Assembly (NCBI GenBank): GCA_016926255.1
Contig: JAFGOY010000033.1
Coordinates: forward strand, 62,001-126,000
Direction: 5' to 3'
Origin: Anaerolineae bacterium
GTDB lineage: Bacteria; Chloroflexota; Anaerolineae; Aggregatilineales; UBA3940
Length of the DNA stretch: 64,000 bases
Positions 25,851 to 34,473 of the stretch are shown piece by piece. The notes under the pieces are model-generated. The model had not been told where the DNA came from. It saw nothing but the letters and a program-made list of their open reading frames with translations, and ran no database searches. Numbering within the stretch: position 1 is the stretch's first letter; every line of letters starts with the position of its first letter. The translations under genes were made by a program, and so were the position numbers.

Positions 25851-25949
25851 CCCTGCGGAAACCCGATACGGGCTAATTCCCGAAGGATGGAGGGCCAGGG
25901 TAGAGTGGAACCAGCACCTGTCTAATCTGGTTGTTTACCTCGCCCCGCT

Positions 25950-27410
25950 TCACTCCTCCGCCTCCGGCGTCCCAACCCCCGCATCGAATTCGTACGGTGC
26001 CCCCTCGACGTTCGGTGTCGGAGTCGGCTGATCTTCCCCGCTCCGCGCGATCAATTCGACCATCGCCTCGATCTGCGGGCGGTACGGATCGTTCTCTGGG
26101 GACGCGTCGAGATAGGCATAGAGCACTTCCTCAGCACCGTTTAAATCGCCTTTCCGGTATTTTGCTTCTGCCAGTCCCAGCAAAACCCGGTATTCATCCG
26201 GATTCACTTCTCGATATGCCTCGTAATCCGCAATGGCATCATCGTACCGCTGGAGGTTCAGGTAAAGCGTTGCCCGGAGCAGTCGCACCCGGACGTTTCC
26301 CGGTGAATAGTCCAGCGCGGTGTTGGCCTCGACCAGCGCAAAATATACCTGATCCGTCTCAAGCAGCGCGGCGCTTTTCCAGTAATGAGTCTGGTACTGA
26401 TCCGGTGACTGTTCGACGGCCTGTTCGAAGACTTCCAACGCCTTTTCCGCCTCATCCCTGATCAGGTACACCTGCCCCAGTTCCAACAGGAGGCCGGTAT
26501 CGGTGACCCCGTTCTCAATCGCCGCCTGGTAATCCTCGGCGGCCAGTTCGTATGCGCCGGTCAGGGCATGGTATCGCGCTCTGAGGGCGTACGTGTCACC
26601 CCGCTGCGGGTCGATTGTCAGCGCGATGTTCATATCCGTCAGTGCAAAATCGAAATTCCCCTGTGCGAAGTGATACGCCCCCCGGTAGTGATAGACTTCC
26701 GCGTTGTCCGGCATCAGCAGTGCCGCTTTGTGATACTCTTCCAGCGCCCTCGGTGATGGATTCCCCACGCCGTCAATTGCCTCGTAGAGCCGTCCCCGCA
26801 GCAGGTAAATCCCGCCGATGTTCACATCCAGCGTTTCGGCCTGTGCTAAATCCGACAGTGCCGCATCGAACTCGCCCTCCTCGAATAGTATCTGCGCCCG
26901 GGCCAGGTATGAGCCCGGTCTGTACGGGTAAAGCCTGATGCTCTCGTTGAGATCATCGAGTGCCGACTCGATATCCCCATACCCAATGAACGACAGCCCT
27001 CGCAGGTAATAGCATTCCGAGCACTGCTTGTCGACCACAACTGCGTATGAAAAGTCGTTCAGCGCGGCGACGTAATCACCCTCTTCGTAGTTGCCCCATC
27101 CGGCCTCAAGATAGAGGACAATCACGTCTGTGTAGGTGGCTGTTGGAGTAGGCCCATCTAATGGCATCGGCGAGGTCGTGACCGTCGGTGCGGGTGTCGA
27201 ACTGGTCACTGCGGTCGCGGCTGGCGGTTGCGGTGATGGCATCGACGAGGATACCACCGGGCTTGGTGAGGGCGTCCGTGTGTCCGTCGGCGTGATTGGG
27301 GCCGGTGATGCACATGCTGCGATCCCCATCACGGCGACTACACATCCTGTCAATCCCTTCAGCTTGGATATAATCTGTTTTCCGGTTTGTTCTGGCATAC
27401 CTACAAGCAT
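25950..27410 (-). CDS. TPR-repeat lipoprotein
   Basis: A 486-residue exported protein with a signal peptide and a probable lipobox near GIAAC at residue 33. A Thr/Ser/Pro linker to about residue 90 follows, then about nine to ten tetratricopeptide repeats (for example YYLRGLSFIGYGDIESAL, YALRARYHALTGAYELA, RVRLLRATLYLNLQRYDDA). Such proteins are surface protein-interaction scaffolds; the partner is unknown. The start is uncertain (27410 or 27398) because neither has a good ribosome-binding site. It is flanked by ribF on the convergent strand and by a family C repeat. Confidence 0.85.
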   Translation of the reverse strand: MLVGMPEQTGKQIISKLKGLTGCVVAVMGIAACASPAPITPTDTRTPSPSPVVSSSMPSPQPPAATAVTSSTPAPTVTTSPMPLDGPTPTATYTDVIVLYLEAGWGNYEEGDYVAALNDFSYAVVVDKQCSECYYLRGLSFIGYGDIESALDDLNESIRLYPYRPGSYLARAQILFEEGEFDAALSDLAQAETLDVNIGGIYLLRGRLYEAIDGVGNPSPRALEEYHKAALLMPDNAEVYHYRGAYHFAQGNFDFALTDMNIALTIDPQRGDTYALRARYHALTGAYELAAEDYQAAIENGVTDTGLLLELGQVYLIRDEAEKALEVFEQAVEQSPDQYQTHYWKSAALLETDQVYFALVEANTALDYSPGNVRVRLLRATLYLNLQRYDDAIADYEAYREVNPDEYRVLLGLAEAKYRKGDLNGAEEVLYAYLDASPENDPYRPQIEAMVELIARSGEDQPTPTPNVEGAPYEFDAGVGTPEAEE

Positions 27411-27489
27411 ACCGCAGAAACCACCCCATCAGGCAACCAATTGCCAGCCTGCTGCGCCCACAGGTCGCCGCAAACATCATGTCGTTTTT

Positions 27490-27511
27490 AGCCCGGTGCT
27501 TCAGCGCCGGG
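27490..27511. repeat. Dispersed repeat, family C copy 2
   Basis: A near-exact copy of the 14863-14884 palindrome with one base change in the centre (TTC for TTT). It lies between the divergent TPR-lipoprotein and PrsW-like genes. Confidence 0.75.
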
Positions 27512-27617
27512 AATATTTTTTCCCCTTTCTCCTGTGTTGCACGCCATTTGTGAGTGGTGTAAGCTTGCCATCAGGTGCCTTTGCAGCCTGTCTCAAGTTG
27601 TATCCAGGAGGACTTAC

Positions 27618-29039
27618 GTGGAAGATTTATCCATCCGTAGAAGTGTCTGGCGATCCAGCCTGATCACGCTCGTCGTGCTGGCGGTCTACATCGGCATTTC
27701 TGCGCTGATCCCCCAGCCCGGTGCCCCGACCGGTCTGCTGTTGTTGAGTCTTTTTCTGGCCTTGATCCCGGCCCTGGTCTGGATGGTTTTTTTCTACCAG
27801 CAGGATCGTGATGAGCCAGAACCCAAGCAGTTGGTGATCCGGATGTTCCTCTTCGGCTCGCTGGCGGCTGTACTGGCAGTGATCCTGGAGCATGCATTCG
27901 TCTCCCAGACCCTCAAGCTGTTTCAGGGCATCATTCTGTCGGGTATTCTGACTTTGCTGACCGTTTCCCTGATGCAGGAAACCCTCAAAGTGATGATGGT
28001 TCGCTATGTAGTTCTGGGAACCAACGAATTCGACCGTCATCCTGATGGTATCGTCTATGGCATGGCCTCCGGGCTTGGCTTCTCGACCGTTCTGACCATC
28101 GCTTTCGTCCTCCAATCCGGCGGTGTCATCCCGTTAGCCGGGGCCATTCGCGCCGTTGACAACGCCCTGATACAGGGTGCCCTGGGCGCAGTGAGTGGAT
28201 ACTACATAGGCCGCATCAAGATCGATGGCAAAAAGCTGCCCTGGCTGTTCGAAGGGCTTGGCCTTGTGACCGCCGTCAATGCGATTTATCAGGTCGTCAG
28301 CAATGAATTCTCAAGCCGCCTCGTATTCAATCCCTGGTATGGTCTGATTATCGCCGTCGTTCTCTCGATTCTGGTCGTCCTGGTGCTGTTCTACTTCTTC
28401 CGCCGTGCGCTGCTTCGCGCAGTAGGCGACCTCACCACCATCTCCATCCAGGCGCATGCCCGTTCTCTGAAAATGCCCTGGGATATCAAGACACGCTACG
28501 ATTATGTTCTGCTCGGTGCGCTGCTTCTCTCGCTGGTGGTTGGGCTGGGCGTTGGGGCAATATTCGATGCTCGTATGGTGCCCTATCAGGGTGATGCCCT
28601 TGCCCTGTCCTTCGATTATCCGGCGCGGTGGGCAGTGGAGGGCGGGCAGATCGGTGGGTTCTCCGCGCGGGATTTGTCGTCTGCCGGGATATTCAACACG
28701 CAGATTTCCATCATCGATGAGAAAATACGCGATGAAACCAACCTCGATCTGCTGGTTGCCGAGCGTGTCACCCGGCACGCCTTGCAGGATGACCTGTTCA
28801 TCGAGTTGGACCGCCAGTCGGGTGTTGAGGTCGGTGGCTACCCGGCGATCCGCTCCGAATACCAGTATTCTGACGAAACAGCCGCCGGTCTCGCCGTCGT
28901 TCATGGTGTCGATACATACGTTCTGGCCGAATCCAGGTTGTATGTATTTACCTACGAAGCCGGGGATGAGGAATTTGATCGTCAGACAAGCCGGTATGAT
29001 CGACTCTTACGATCCGTTAGTTTTGAAGGTGGGCAGTAA
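27618..29039 (+). CDS. PrsW-like membrane protein, likely protease-dead, with C-terminal exported domain
   Basis: A 473-residue multi-pass membrane protein. Residues 15-300 match the PrsW intramembrane metalloprotease fold, with FFYQQDRDEPEPKQ (58-71), QETLK (120-124) and FDRHPDGIVYGMASGLGF (138-155). Expected catalytic residues look altered: the first Glu of EExxK is Gln120, the ExN helix position after GLGF reads L-T, and the last-helix His is replaced (QGALGAVSGYY). A final TM at about 325-345 precedes an extracytoplasmic domain of about 125 residues. The GTG start at 27618 has a strong AGGAGG. It precedes the serine protease gene by two bases. Confidence 0.8.
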   Translation: MEDLSIRRSVWRSSLITLVVLAVYIGISALIPQPGAPTGLLLLSLFLALIPALVWMVFFYQQDRDEPEPKQLVIRMFLFGSLAAVLAVILEHAFVSQTLKLFQGIILSGILTLLTVSLMQETLKVMMVRYVVLGTNEFDRHPDGIVYGMASGLGFSTVLTIAFVLQSGGVIPLAGAIRAVDNALIQGALGAVSGYYIGRIKIDGKKLPWLFEGLGLVTAVNAIYQVVSNEFSSRLVFNPWYGLIIAVVLSILVVLVLFYFFRRALLRAVGDLTTISIQAHARSLKMPWDIKTRYDYVLLGALLLSLVVGLGVGAIFDARMVPYQGDALALSFDYPARWAVEGGQIGGFSARDLSSAGIFNTQISIIDEKIRDETNLDLLVAERVTRHALQDDLFIELDRQSGVEVGGYPAIRSEYQYSDETAAGLAVVHGVDTYVLAESRLYVFTYEAGDEEFDRQTSRYDRLLRSVSFEGGQ

Positions 29040-29041
29040 GC

Positions 29042-30673
29042 ATGCAGCGGAGAATAATGAGGTACTCGCATGGTCGTCGTGTTATTGTTGTATTGCTGGT
29101 GCTGGTTTTATCCGCGTTGGCCTGCAATGCCGGTGGGTCGCCGTCGCCGGATTTGAACCCGGTAGAACCCACCAGGTCATCTGTTGAGCCGCTGCCCACA
29201 GCGCAGCCGACCGATGTGCCACCGGAGGAAGATACCGGTGTCGAAGAAGAAACGCCGCCCATCGATACGGTTGAGCGTCCCACTGCACTTTCAGCCGAAC
29301 GCATCGCCCAGATCACCAAGGCCTCTGTGCAGATTTGGGCCGGGGAGGGCATCGGTTCGACCTTTGAACCGTATTGGAGCGGATCGGGCACGCTGATCTC
29401 GCCGACCGGCGAAATCCTTACTAACTGTCATGTCGCCTGTGGTGCGCCCGTGCTGGTCATCTCGATGACCGAATCAGCCGACCAGCCGCCCGAAGATCGC
29501 TACATCGGTGAGGTGACCCACTACGACGAGCTTCTTGACCTGGCGATCATTCAAATCAGGAAAGACATCGACGGCAACCCGGTCAGTCCCACCGATCTGC
29601 CTTATCTCGAAATGGGCAATTCCAACGATCTCATGCTGGGAGACGCCATTTACATCTTTGGCTATCCGGGGGTAGGGGGCAGTACGATCACCTTTACCAC
29701 CGGGGCGGTCAGTGGCTTCGAAAGCGCCGAGATCGAAGGAGGCAGCCAGCGCGTGATCGTCAAGACCGATGCCGAGATTGCGAGCGGCAACAGCGGCGGC
29801 ACCGCCGTCGACCTGTGGGGAAATCTGGTTGCCGTCCCGACCGCCGTCAATCCCGATGTCCGCGAAGGGATCACCCTTGCCGAGCTGGGAATCCTCAGGC
29901 CGGTCAACCTGGTCAATATCATCCGCAATCATCCCGGCACGCCGCCCTCTCTCGCCGAGGAGGGCCTGCCGCCCGCCGATGATCCCGATCCCTATGAACC
30001 GAATGACGATCTTGACTATGCCTATGGCCCGATTAGCCCCGGTGAGACTATCTCCGCCTATATCTCCTGGATCGAAGATGTCGATGTGTTCTGGTTCACT
30101 GCAAATACAACCCACCCGATTGAGATCGATCTGTCCGGCCCCTTTGGTGCTGACTACGATCTCTATCTGGTCGACTGGTACGGCGAACTGCTGGCCTATT
30201 CCGAGAATGATTCATCTGAAGAAGCCATAACCTATAATCCAACCTCGTCGGGCGATTTCTACGTCGCTGTCGTCTCCTACTATGGTGCCAGTACCTCGTC
30301 GCCCTATACGCTGTCGATTGTCTACGATGGCGGCGAAGGCGGCACATCGACCGCCGGGGGAGTCACGCTCACCGGCCAGGCTGTTGATGCCTACAACGGG
30401 CAGCCCCTCAGCGGTGGCCTGTTCGGTATCCTCAGTCCGGGGTCGACCTGTTCCCAGTTCTTTGCCGGTTCTGCCCCGGATATGAGTCTGGTTTCTACCA
30501 GTGGCGAAACCAATTCGCGAGGCGTGTTTACCCTGAACGGCGTACCTCGTGGAAATACGTATACCGCCTTCTTCATTCACGACATGGGTTACATCTGTGA
30601 AGAGAACTGGCTTGAAGTGCCCGCCGATGCCGTTGATGCCGATCTTGGGGCGATTGAGATGACATTTAACTGA
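29042..30673 (+). CDS. Secreted trypsin-like serine protease with PPC and carboxypeptidase-regulatory-like domains
   Basis: A 543-residue lipoprotein with a signal peptide and lipobox ALAC (Cys28) after a basic N-region. A Pro/Glu-rich linker leads to an S1-type protease domain at about 85-300, with catalytic His in NCHVACG, Asp in LLDLAIIQI and Ser in SGNSGG. A bacterial pre-peptidase C-terminal (PPC) beta domain follows at about 315-430 (DPYEPNDDLDYA, DVDVFWF, DYDLYLVDWYGE), then a C-terminal carboxypeptidase-regulatory-like Ig-type domain (GQAVDAYNGQPLSGG). It starts two bases after the PrsW-like stop, so the two are probably co-expressed and act at the cell surface. Confidence 0.9.
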   Translation: MQRRIMRYSHGRRVIVVLLVLVLSALACNAGGSPSPDLNPVEPTRSSVEPLPTAQPTDVPPEEDTGVEEETPPIDTVERPTALSAERIAQITKASVQIWAGEGIGSTFEPYWSGSGTLISPTGEILTNCHVACGAPVLVISMTESADQPPEDRYIGEVTHYDELLDLAIIQIRKDIDGNPVSPTDLPYLEMGNSNDLMLGDAIYIFGYPGVGGSTITFTTGAVSGFESAEIEGGSQRVIVKTDAEIASGNSGGTAVDLWGNLVAVPTAVNPDVREGITLAELGILRPVNLVNIIRNHPGTPPSLAEEGLPPADDPDPYEPNDDLDYAYGPISPGETISAYISWIEDVDVFWFTANTTHPIEIDLSGPFGADYDLYLVDWYGELLAYSENDSSEEAITYNPTSSGDFYVAVVSYYGASTSSPYTLSIVYDGGEGGTSTAGGVTLTGQAVDAYNGQPLSGGLFGILSPGSTCSQFFAGSAPDMSLVSTSGETNSRGVFTLNGVPRGNTYTAFFIHDMGYICEENWLEVPADAVDADLGAIEMTFN

Positions 30674-30723
30674 TGCGCGGCAGTCACGGTAGTTCGTCTT
30701 GATTTTCGCTGTTTCCTGTATCT

Positions 30724-30756
30724 GGGCTGCCGATCCTGGTCGGCAGCCCTTATCTT
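30724..30756 (+). terminator. Intrinsic terminator after the serine protease gene
   Basis: A perfect 10-bp stem GGGCTGCCGA/TCGGCAGCCC with a six-base loop and a TTATCTT tail. It ends the PrsW-like/protease unit. Confidence 0.75.
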
Positions 30757-30773
30757 GTACCTGGTGAATTCAC

Positions 30774-31886
30774 ATGCAAATCCAAAAAGTAGAAACTAAA
30801 GCTGACCTTCGCCGATTTCTTAATTTTCCATATAAGCACTACCAGAATGACCCTGTCTGGGTTCCGCCCCTCCGGGCCGAACAGCGCGGCCTTTACAAAC
30901 CCCGCACCAACCCGATGCTCGAACACTGCGAATATGATCTCTTTCTGCTGGTGGATGGCAAGGAAGTCATAGGCCGTGTGACCGCTTTCTTTGATCACCT
31001 GGCGATCAAGAACTGGGGTGCGCCGATTGGCCTTTTCGGTGCCTATGAATGCATTGACGATCCCGCTGCCTCTCGTCTGCTGCTCGATGCCTCTGCGGAC
31101 TGGCTCAAGAGCCGGGGCATGACCGCCATGCGCGGCCCCTGGAGTTTTGCTTCCCAGGAGTGGGGAGCCGTCCTGGAGGGCTTCGAGCCGCCCCCGGTGA
31201 TCCTCGCTCCCTACAATCCATCCTACTACAACGACCAGTTCGACGCTTATGGTCTTGAGAAAGTCAAAGACCTGCTGGTCTACTATGTTGATGTCGACGA
31301 GGGATACGAGTTCCCCGAACGCTTCCTGACCATCACCGACGCGGTGCGGGAGCGCTACGGTGTCACGATTCGTGCGATAGACATGGGTGATTTTGAAGCG
31401 GAAGTCCAGCGTATTATTGATGTGATCAATAGTTCCCTGATCCACAACTGGGGCTATTATGAAGTGACCGAGGCGGAAGCTGATCAGGTGGCGGCTGATC
31501 TCAAATTGCTGGTCAGACCCGATATCGTCCTCATTGCCGATGACTCCGACGGTAATCCCATCGGCTTTATCATCCCCCTTCCTGATATCAACCTGCTTTT
31601 ACGTGGTCTGAATGGTCGGCTGCTCCCGTTCGCGCTGCCTCGCTTGCTGTGGGGGGTCAAAAAGCTCACCCAGTACCGTCTGTGGGCGCTGGGCGTCGTT
31701 CCTGAATATCAGGGCAAGGCCGTCGATGCGCTGATGTATCGTCGGCTCTACGAAGTGCTGTATGACAAAGGTCTGCGGATCGAAATCAACTACGTTCTGG
31801 AAGATAACTACAACATGATCAACGCGCTCAAACGCCTGGAAGTCAAACCGCTGCGCCGCTATCGTGTCTACGAAATGCCGATTTGA
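30774..31886 (+). CDS. GNAT-superfamily acyltransferase-like protein (YghO-like)
   Basis: A 370-residue protein related to the E. coli YghO-type group of GNAT-like proteins. Recognisable regions are the N-terminal FPYKHYQNDPVWVPPLR, GRVTAFFDH, and a central MRGPWSFASQEWGAVLEGF. The C-terminal acetyl-CoA-fold region reads ALGVVPEYQGKAVDALMYRRLYE. It is soluble and its substrate is unknown. The ATG at 30774 is the first in frame after the terminator. It stands alone and is followed by a terminator at 31942-31971. Confidence 0.8.
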   Translation: MQIQKVETKADLRRFLNFPYKHYQNDPVWVPPLRAEQRGLYKPRTNPMLEHCEYDLFLLVDGKEVIGRVTAFFDHLAIKNWGAPIGLFGAYECIDDPAASRLLLDASADWLKSRGMTAMRGPWSFASQEWGAVLEGFEPPPVILAPYNPSYYNDQFDAYGLEKVKDLLVYYVDVDEGYEFPERFLTITDAVRERYGVTIRAIDMGDFEAEVQRIIDVINSSLIHNWGYYEVTEAEADQVAADLKLLVRPDIVLIADDSDGNPIGFIIPLPDINLLLRGLNGRLLPFALPRLLWGVKKLTQYRLWALGVVPEYQGKAVDALMYRRLYEVLYDKGLRIEINYVLEDNYNMINALKRLEVKPLRRYRVYEMPI

Positions 31887-31941
31887 TTGACGCTGTCCGG
31901 GCGCTATGCTACAATCGCGCCGACCTGACCAAATACCATAT

Positions 31942-31971
31942 CGCCCGCGTTCATACGCAGGGCGTTTTTTT
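31942..31971 (+). terminator. Intrinsic terminator before aspS
   Basis: The bulged stem CGCCCGCGT/ACGCAGGGCG is followed by seven T residues (31965-31971). It separates the acyltransferase-like gene from aspS. Confidence 0.75.
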
Positions 31972-32070
31972 CACTTATCCTGAGTTTTGATCAAGCTTTT
32001 TCGAAAGTTTGCGGGGTTCCAGAGGTGGAGCCCCTGGAATAGCGCGATATTAAAGGGGAGTACCAATTCT

Positions 32071-33849
32071 ATGCTCAAGTCTCACACCTGTGGAGAACTG
32101 CGGGCCGAACATATCGGCCAGGAAGTGAAGTTGGCCGGGTGGGTCAACCGCCGTCGTGATTATGGCAGCCTCGTCTTCGTCGACCTGCGTGACCGTTGGG
32201 GGGTCACCCAGGTTGTTGTCGATGCAGGCCGTTCGCCGGAAGCTAAGGAAACCGTCGCCCGTATCGGGCATGAATATGTCCTCCAGATCGAGGGCGAAGT
32301 CGTCGCCCGTTCGCCGGAAAGCGTCAACGATAAACTGGCAACCGGCGAGATCGAAATCCAGGCCAGACAGGTACGCATACTGAACCCGGCCAAGACGCCG
32401 CCCTTCGAAATTTCTGGTGATATCGAACCGGGTGAAGAAACCCGGATGCGTTGGCGCTATCTTGATCTTCGCCGTGAGCGGATGCAGCGCAACATCATTC
32501 TCCGCCACAATGCGATCTGGTTCATCAGGCGCTATCTCAACGAGCGCGGGTTTGTCGAGATCGAAACGCCCATCCTTTTCAAGAGCACCCCTGAAGGTGC
32601 CCGCGACTATCTGGTGCCGTCTCGTGTCCATCCTGGCAAGTTCTACGCGCTTCCTCAAAGTCCGCAGCAGTTGAAGCAGCTTCTCATGGTCGCCGGTTAT
32701 GAAAAGTATTTCCAGATCGCCCGCTGCTTCCGTGATGAAGACCAGCGCGGCGACCGCCAGCCTGAGTTCACCCAGCTTGACATGGAGATGAGCTTCGTCG
32801 AACGCGACGATGTCCTCGATTTGATCGAGAGCCTGATGACCGCGATGATCGAGGAAGTGTCGGGTAGGGGGGTGGCGAAGAAGCCCTTCCCCCGTTTGAG
32901 CTATGCTGAGGTGATTGACCGTTTTGGCACCGACCGTCCCGACATTCGTTTTGGCCTCGAACTGACCGACATTGGTAAAATTGTCGCCCGCAGCGATTTC
33001 AAGGTTTTTACCAGCACCATCGAAGTCGGTAACAAAGTTCGTGCGATTGTCGCCCCCAACTGTGCTGGCTATTCCCGCAAAGACATCGCCGACCTCGAAG
33101 AAATCGTCAAAGATGCTGGCGCCAAAGGGTTGGCGACCATTGCCGTTCAGGAAGATGGCACTCCTAAATCATCGATTGCCAAGTTCTTCGCCGACGATCT
33201 GATGCAGGAACTCATTGCAGCGGTTGGAGCCTCGCCCGGCGATCTGATCCTGATGGTTGCCGATGTCCCCTCGGTCGTCAACGAGGCACTGTCCGCGCTT
33301 CGTACCGAGTTTGGCAAGCGTCTGAATCTTGTCGCCAACGGTGATCTGAGCTTCTGCTGGGTGATCGACTTCCCCCTCTTTGAGTGGAATGCCGACGAAG
33401 ATCGCTGGGACCCTTCCCATCACATGTTTACGTCGCCAAAGCCGGAGCATGTCGCTCTGCTCGATACCGACCCCGGAAAAGTCCTGAGCCAGCAGTACGA
33501 CCTTGTCTGCAACGGCTACGAAGTCGCCGGTGGTAGCATCCGTATCCATGATCGGAATGTCCAGGAGAAGATATTCGCCCTGATCGGATTGGATGTCGAG
33601 CAGGCGAAAGAGCGCTTTGGTCACATGCTTGAAGCCTTCGAGTACGGTGCGCCGCCGCACGGCGGCATCGCTCCTGGCATTGACCGTCTGGTGATGTTGA
33701 TGGCCGGTGAGCCGAATATTCGTGAAGTGATCGCCTTCCCAAAGAGCCAGCGTGCCGCCGATCTGATGGCCGGTGCGCCCAGCGAGGTCGATCAGCAGCA
33801 GCTCGACGATCTTCACATCAAATTGGCCGACGATATCAAGCCGGACTGA
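32071..33849 (+). CDS. aspS: Aspartyl-tRNA synthetase
   Basis: Charges tRNA-Asp with aspartate. About 592 residues, the usual bacterial length, with an N-terminal OB-fold anticodon domain (AGWVNRRRDYGSLVFVDLRDRWG), class II motif 2 (FRDEDQRGDRQPEFTQLD), a GAD insertion domain and motif 3 (GGIAPGIDRLVMLM). The start at 32071 (MLKSHTCGEL) is preferred over the frame from 31987 because it matches the family N-terminus and GGGGAG precedes it. Whether it also charges tRNA-Asn cannot be told. It is followed by repeats and a 624-base gap. Confidence 0.95.
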   Translation: MLKSHTCGELRAEHIGQEVKLAGWVNRRRDYGSLVFVDLRDRWGVTQVVVDAGRSPEAKETVARIGHEYVLQIEGEVVARSPESVNDKLATGEIEIQARQVRILNPAKTPPFEISGDIEPGEETRMRWRYLDLRRERMQRNIILRHNAIWFIRRYLNERGFVEIETPILFKSTPEGARDYLVPSRVHPGKFYALPQSPQQLKQLLMVAGYEKYFQIARCFRDEDQRGDRQPEFTQLDMEMSFVERDDVLDLIESLMTAMIEEVSGRGVAKKPFPRLSYAEVIDRFGTDRPDIRFGLELTDIGKIVARSDFKVFTSTIEVGNKVRAIVAPNCAGYSRKDIADLEEIVKDAGAKGLATIAVQEDGTPKSSIAKFFADDLMQELIAAVGASPGDLILMVADVPSVVNEALSALRTEFGKRLNLVANGDLSFCWVIDFPLFEWNADEDRWDPSHHMFTSPKPEHVALLDTDPGKVLSQQYDLVCNGYEVAGGSIRIHDRNVQEKIFALIGLDVEQAKERFGHMLEAFEYGAPPHGGIAPGIDRLVMLMAGEPNIREVIAFPKSQRAADLMAGAPSEVDQQQLDDLHIKLADDIKPD

Positions 33850-33858
33850 TCGCTGGGC

Positions 33859-33930
33859 GTATCAAACAAAGCCAATCGCTTGCCCCCTCTAAGGGGGAAA
33901 TGTCCCGAAGGGACAAAGGGGGTGGATCGT
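33859..33930. repeat. Dispersed repeat, family E copy 1
   Basis: The unit starts TATCAAACAAAGCCAA and contains GCCCCCTCTAAGGGGG, then TGTCCCGAAGGGACAAAGGG. Related units lie at 37442-37520 and 43109-43165. It sits directly after the aspS stop. Confidence 0.7.
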
Positions 33931-34071
33931 CGCCGTATCGGACGGGAACATTCGCCCCCGGTGGGGGCGGCCCTATGCGACTGAAGGTTGCCGGTCGCTC
34001 CCTGGTGTTGTACCATGCGGCCAAAAACCGCCGGGCTAAAGGTTTAGTCCCGGGTTTCTGATAACCTTTGT

Positions 34072-34097
34072 ATACCCCCTGATGGGGGTATCTTTTT
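34072..34097 (+). terminator. Intrinsic terminator downstream of aspS
   Basis: A perfect 8-bp stem ATACCCCC/GGGGGTAT with a four-base loop, then CTTTTT. It lies about 220 bases after aspS, beyond the inserted repeats, which suggests the repeats expanded between the gene and its terminator. Confidence 0.75.
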
Positions 34098-34473
34098 GCA
34101 GCCTTGCTGTCCATATGGTAAAAACGGGTTGCCTTGCCATGTGTGTGTTGGTACAACGCTTGAGAGCCAACAGTTTGTGAGAAGGGTTCAAATGTTTACC
34201 GGTTTATGCGAGGCTTTTCAGCCACCGTTGCCCCGGTAGCATCGAACCCACCTGTGAAAACGGGACTCTCAAACCGGTTCCACACCACATGGCACGGTCT
34301 TTGTGGAAAGATTGTGTTAAAAGCACACTAATAGTTGCGCCTTGACCGGTGTATGTGCTATTCTCGTTTCAGCACGATTTGTCTGCAAATGTATTGATCA
34401 TCCGGTGGGCTGATGATAACGAAGAGTGCAGTCTGGTGACCGCCAATTGCCCGCGTGAAGAGACTCCCATCCT

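Larger units (their letters stand above)
33850..34473. other. Intergenic region with repeats and a terminator
   Basis: A 624-base region with no supported gene. It holds a family E repeat (33859-33930), a short inverted repeat of GGGCGG type (33951-33972), a family C-like palindrome (34030-34054) and a strong terminator (34072-34097). The last 370 bases contain a short TTCCACA/TGTGGAA inverted repeat (34278-34308) and no tRNA fold. Confidence 0.6.

Noticed and set aside
27534-27617. An N-terminal extension of the PrsW-like gene from 27534
   Set aside because: It reads through upstream non-coding sequence close to a repeat, while a strong AGGAGG marks the GTG at 27618.
34100-34473. A tRNA gene suggested by GGGTTCAAAT
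   Set aside because: The flanking bases cannot form T-arm and acceptor stems of proper length, and no D-arm or anticodon arm is present.
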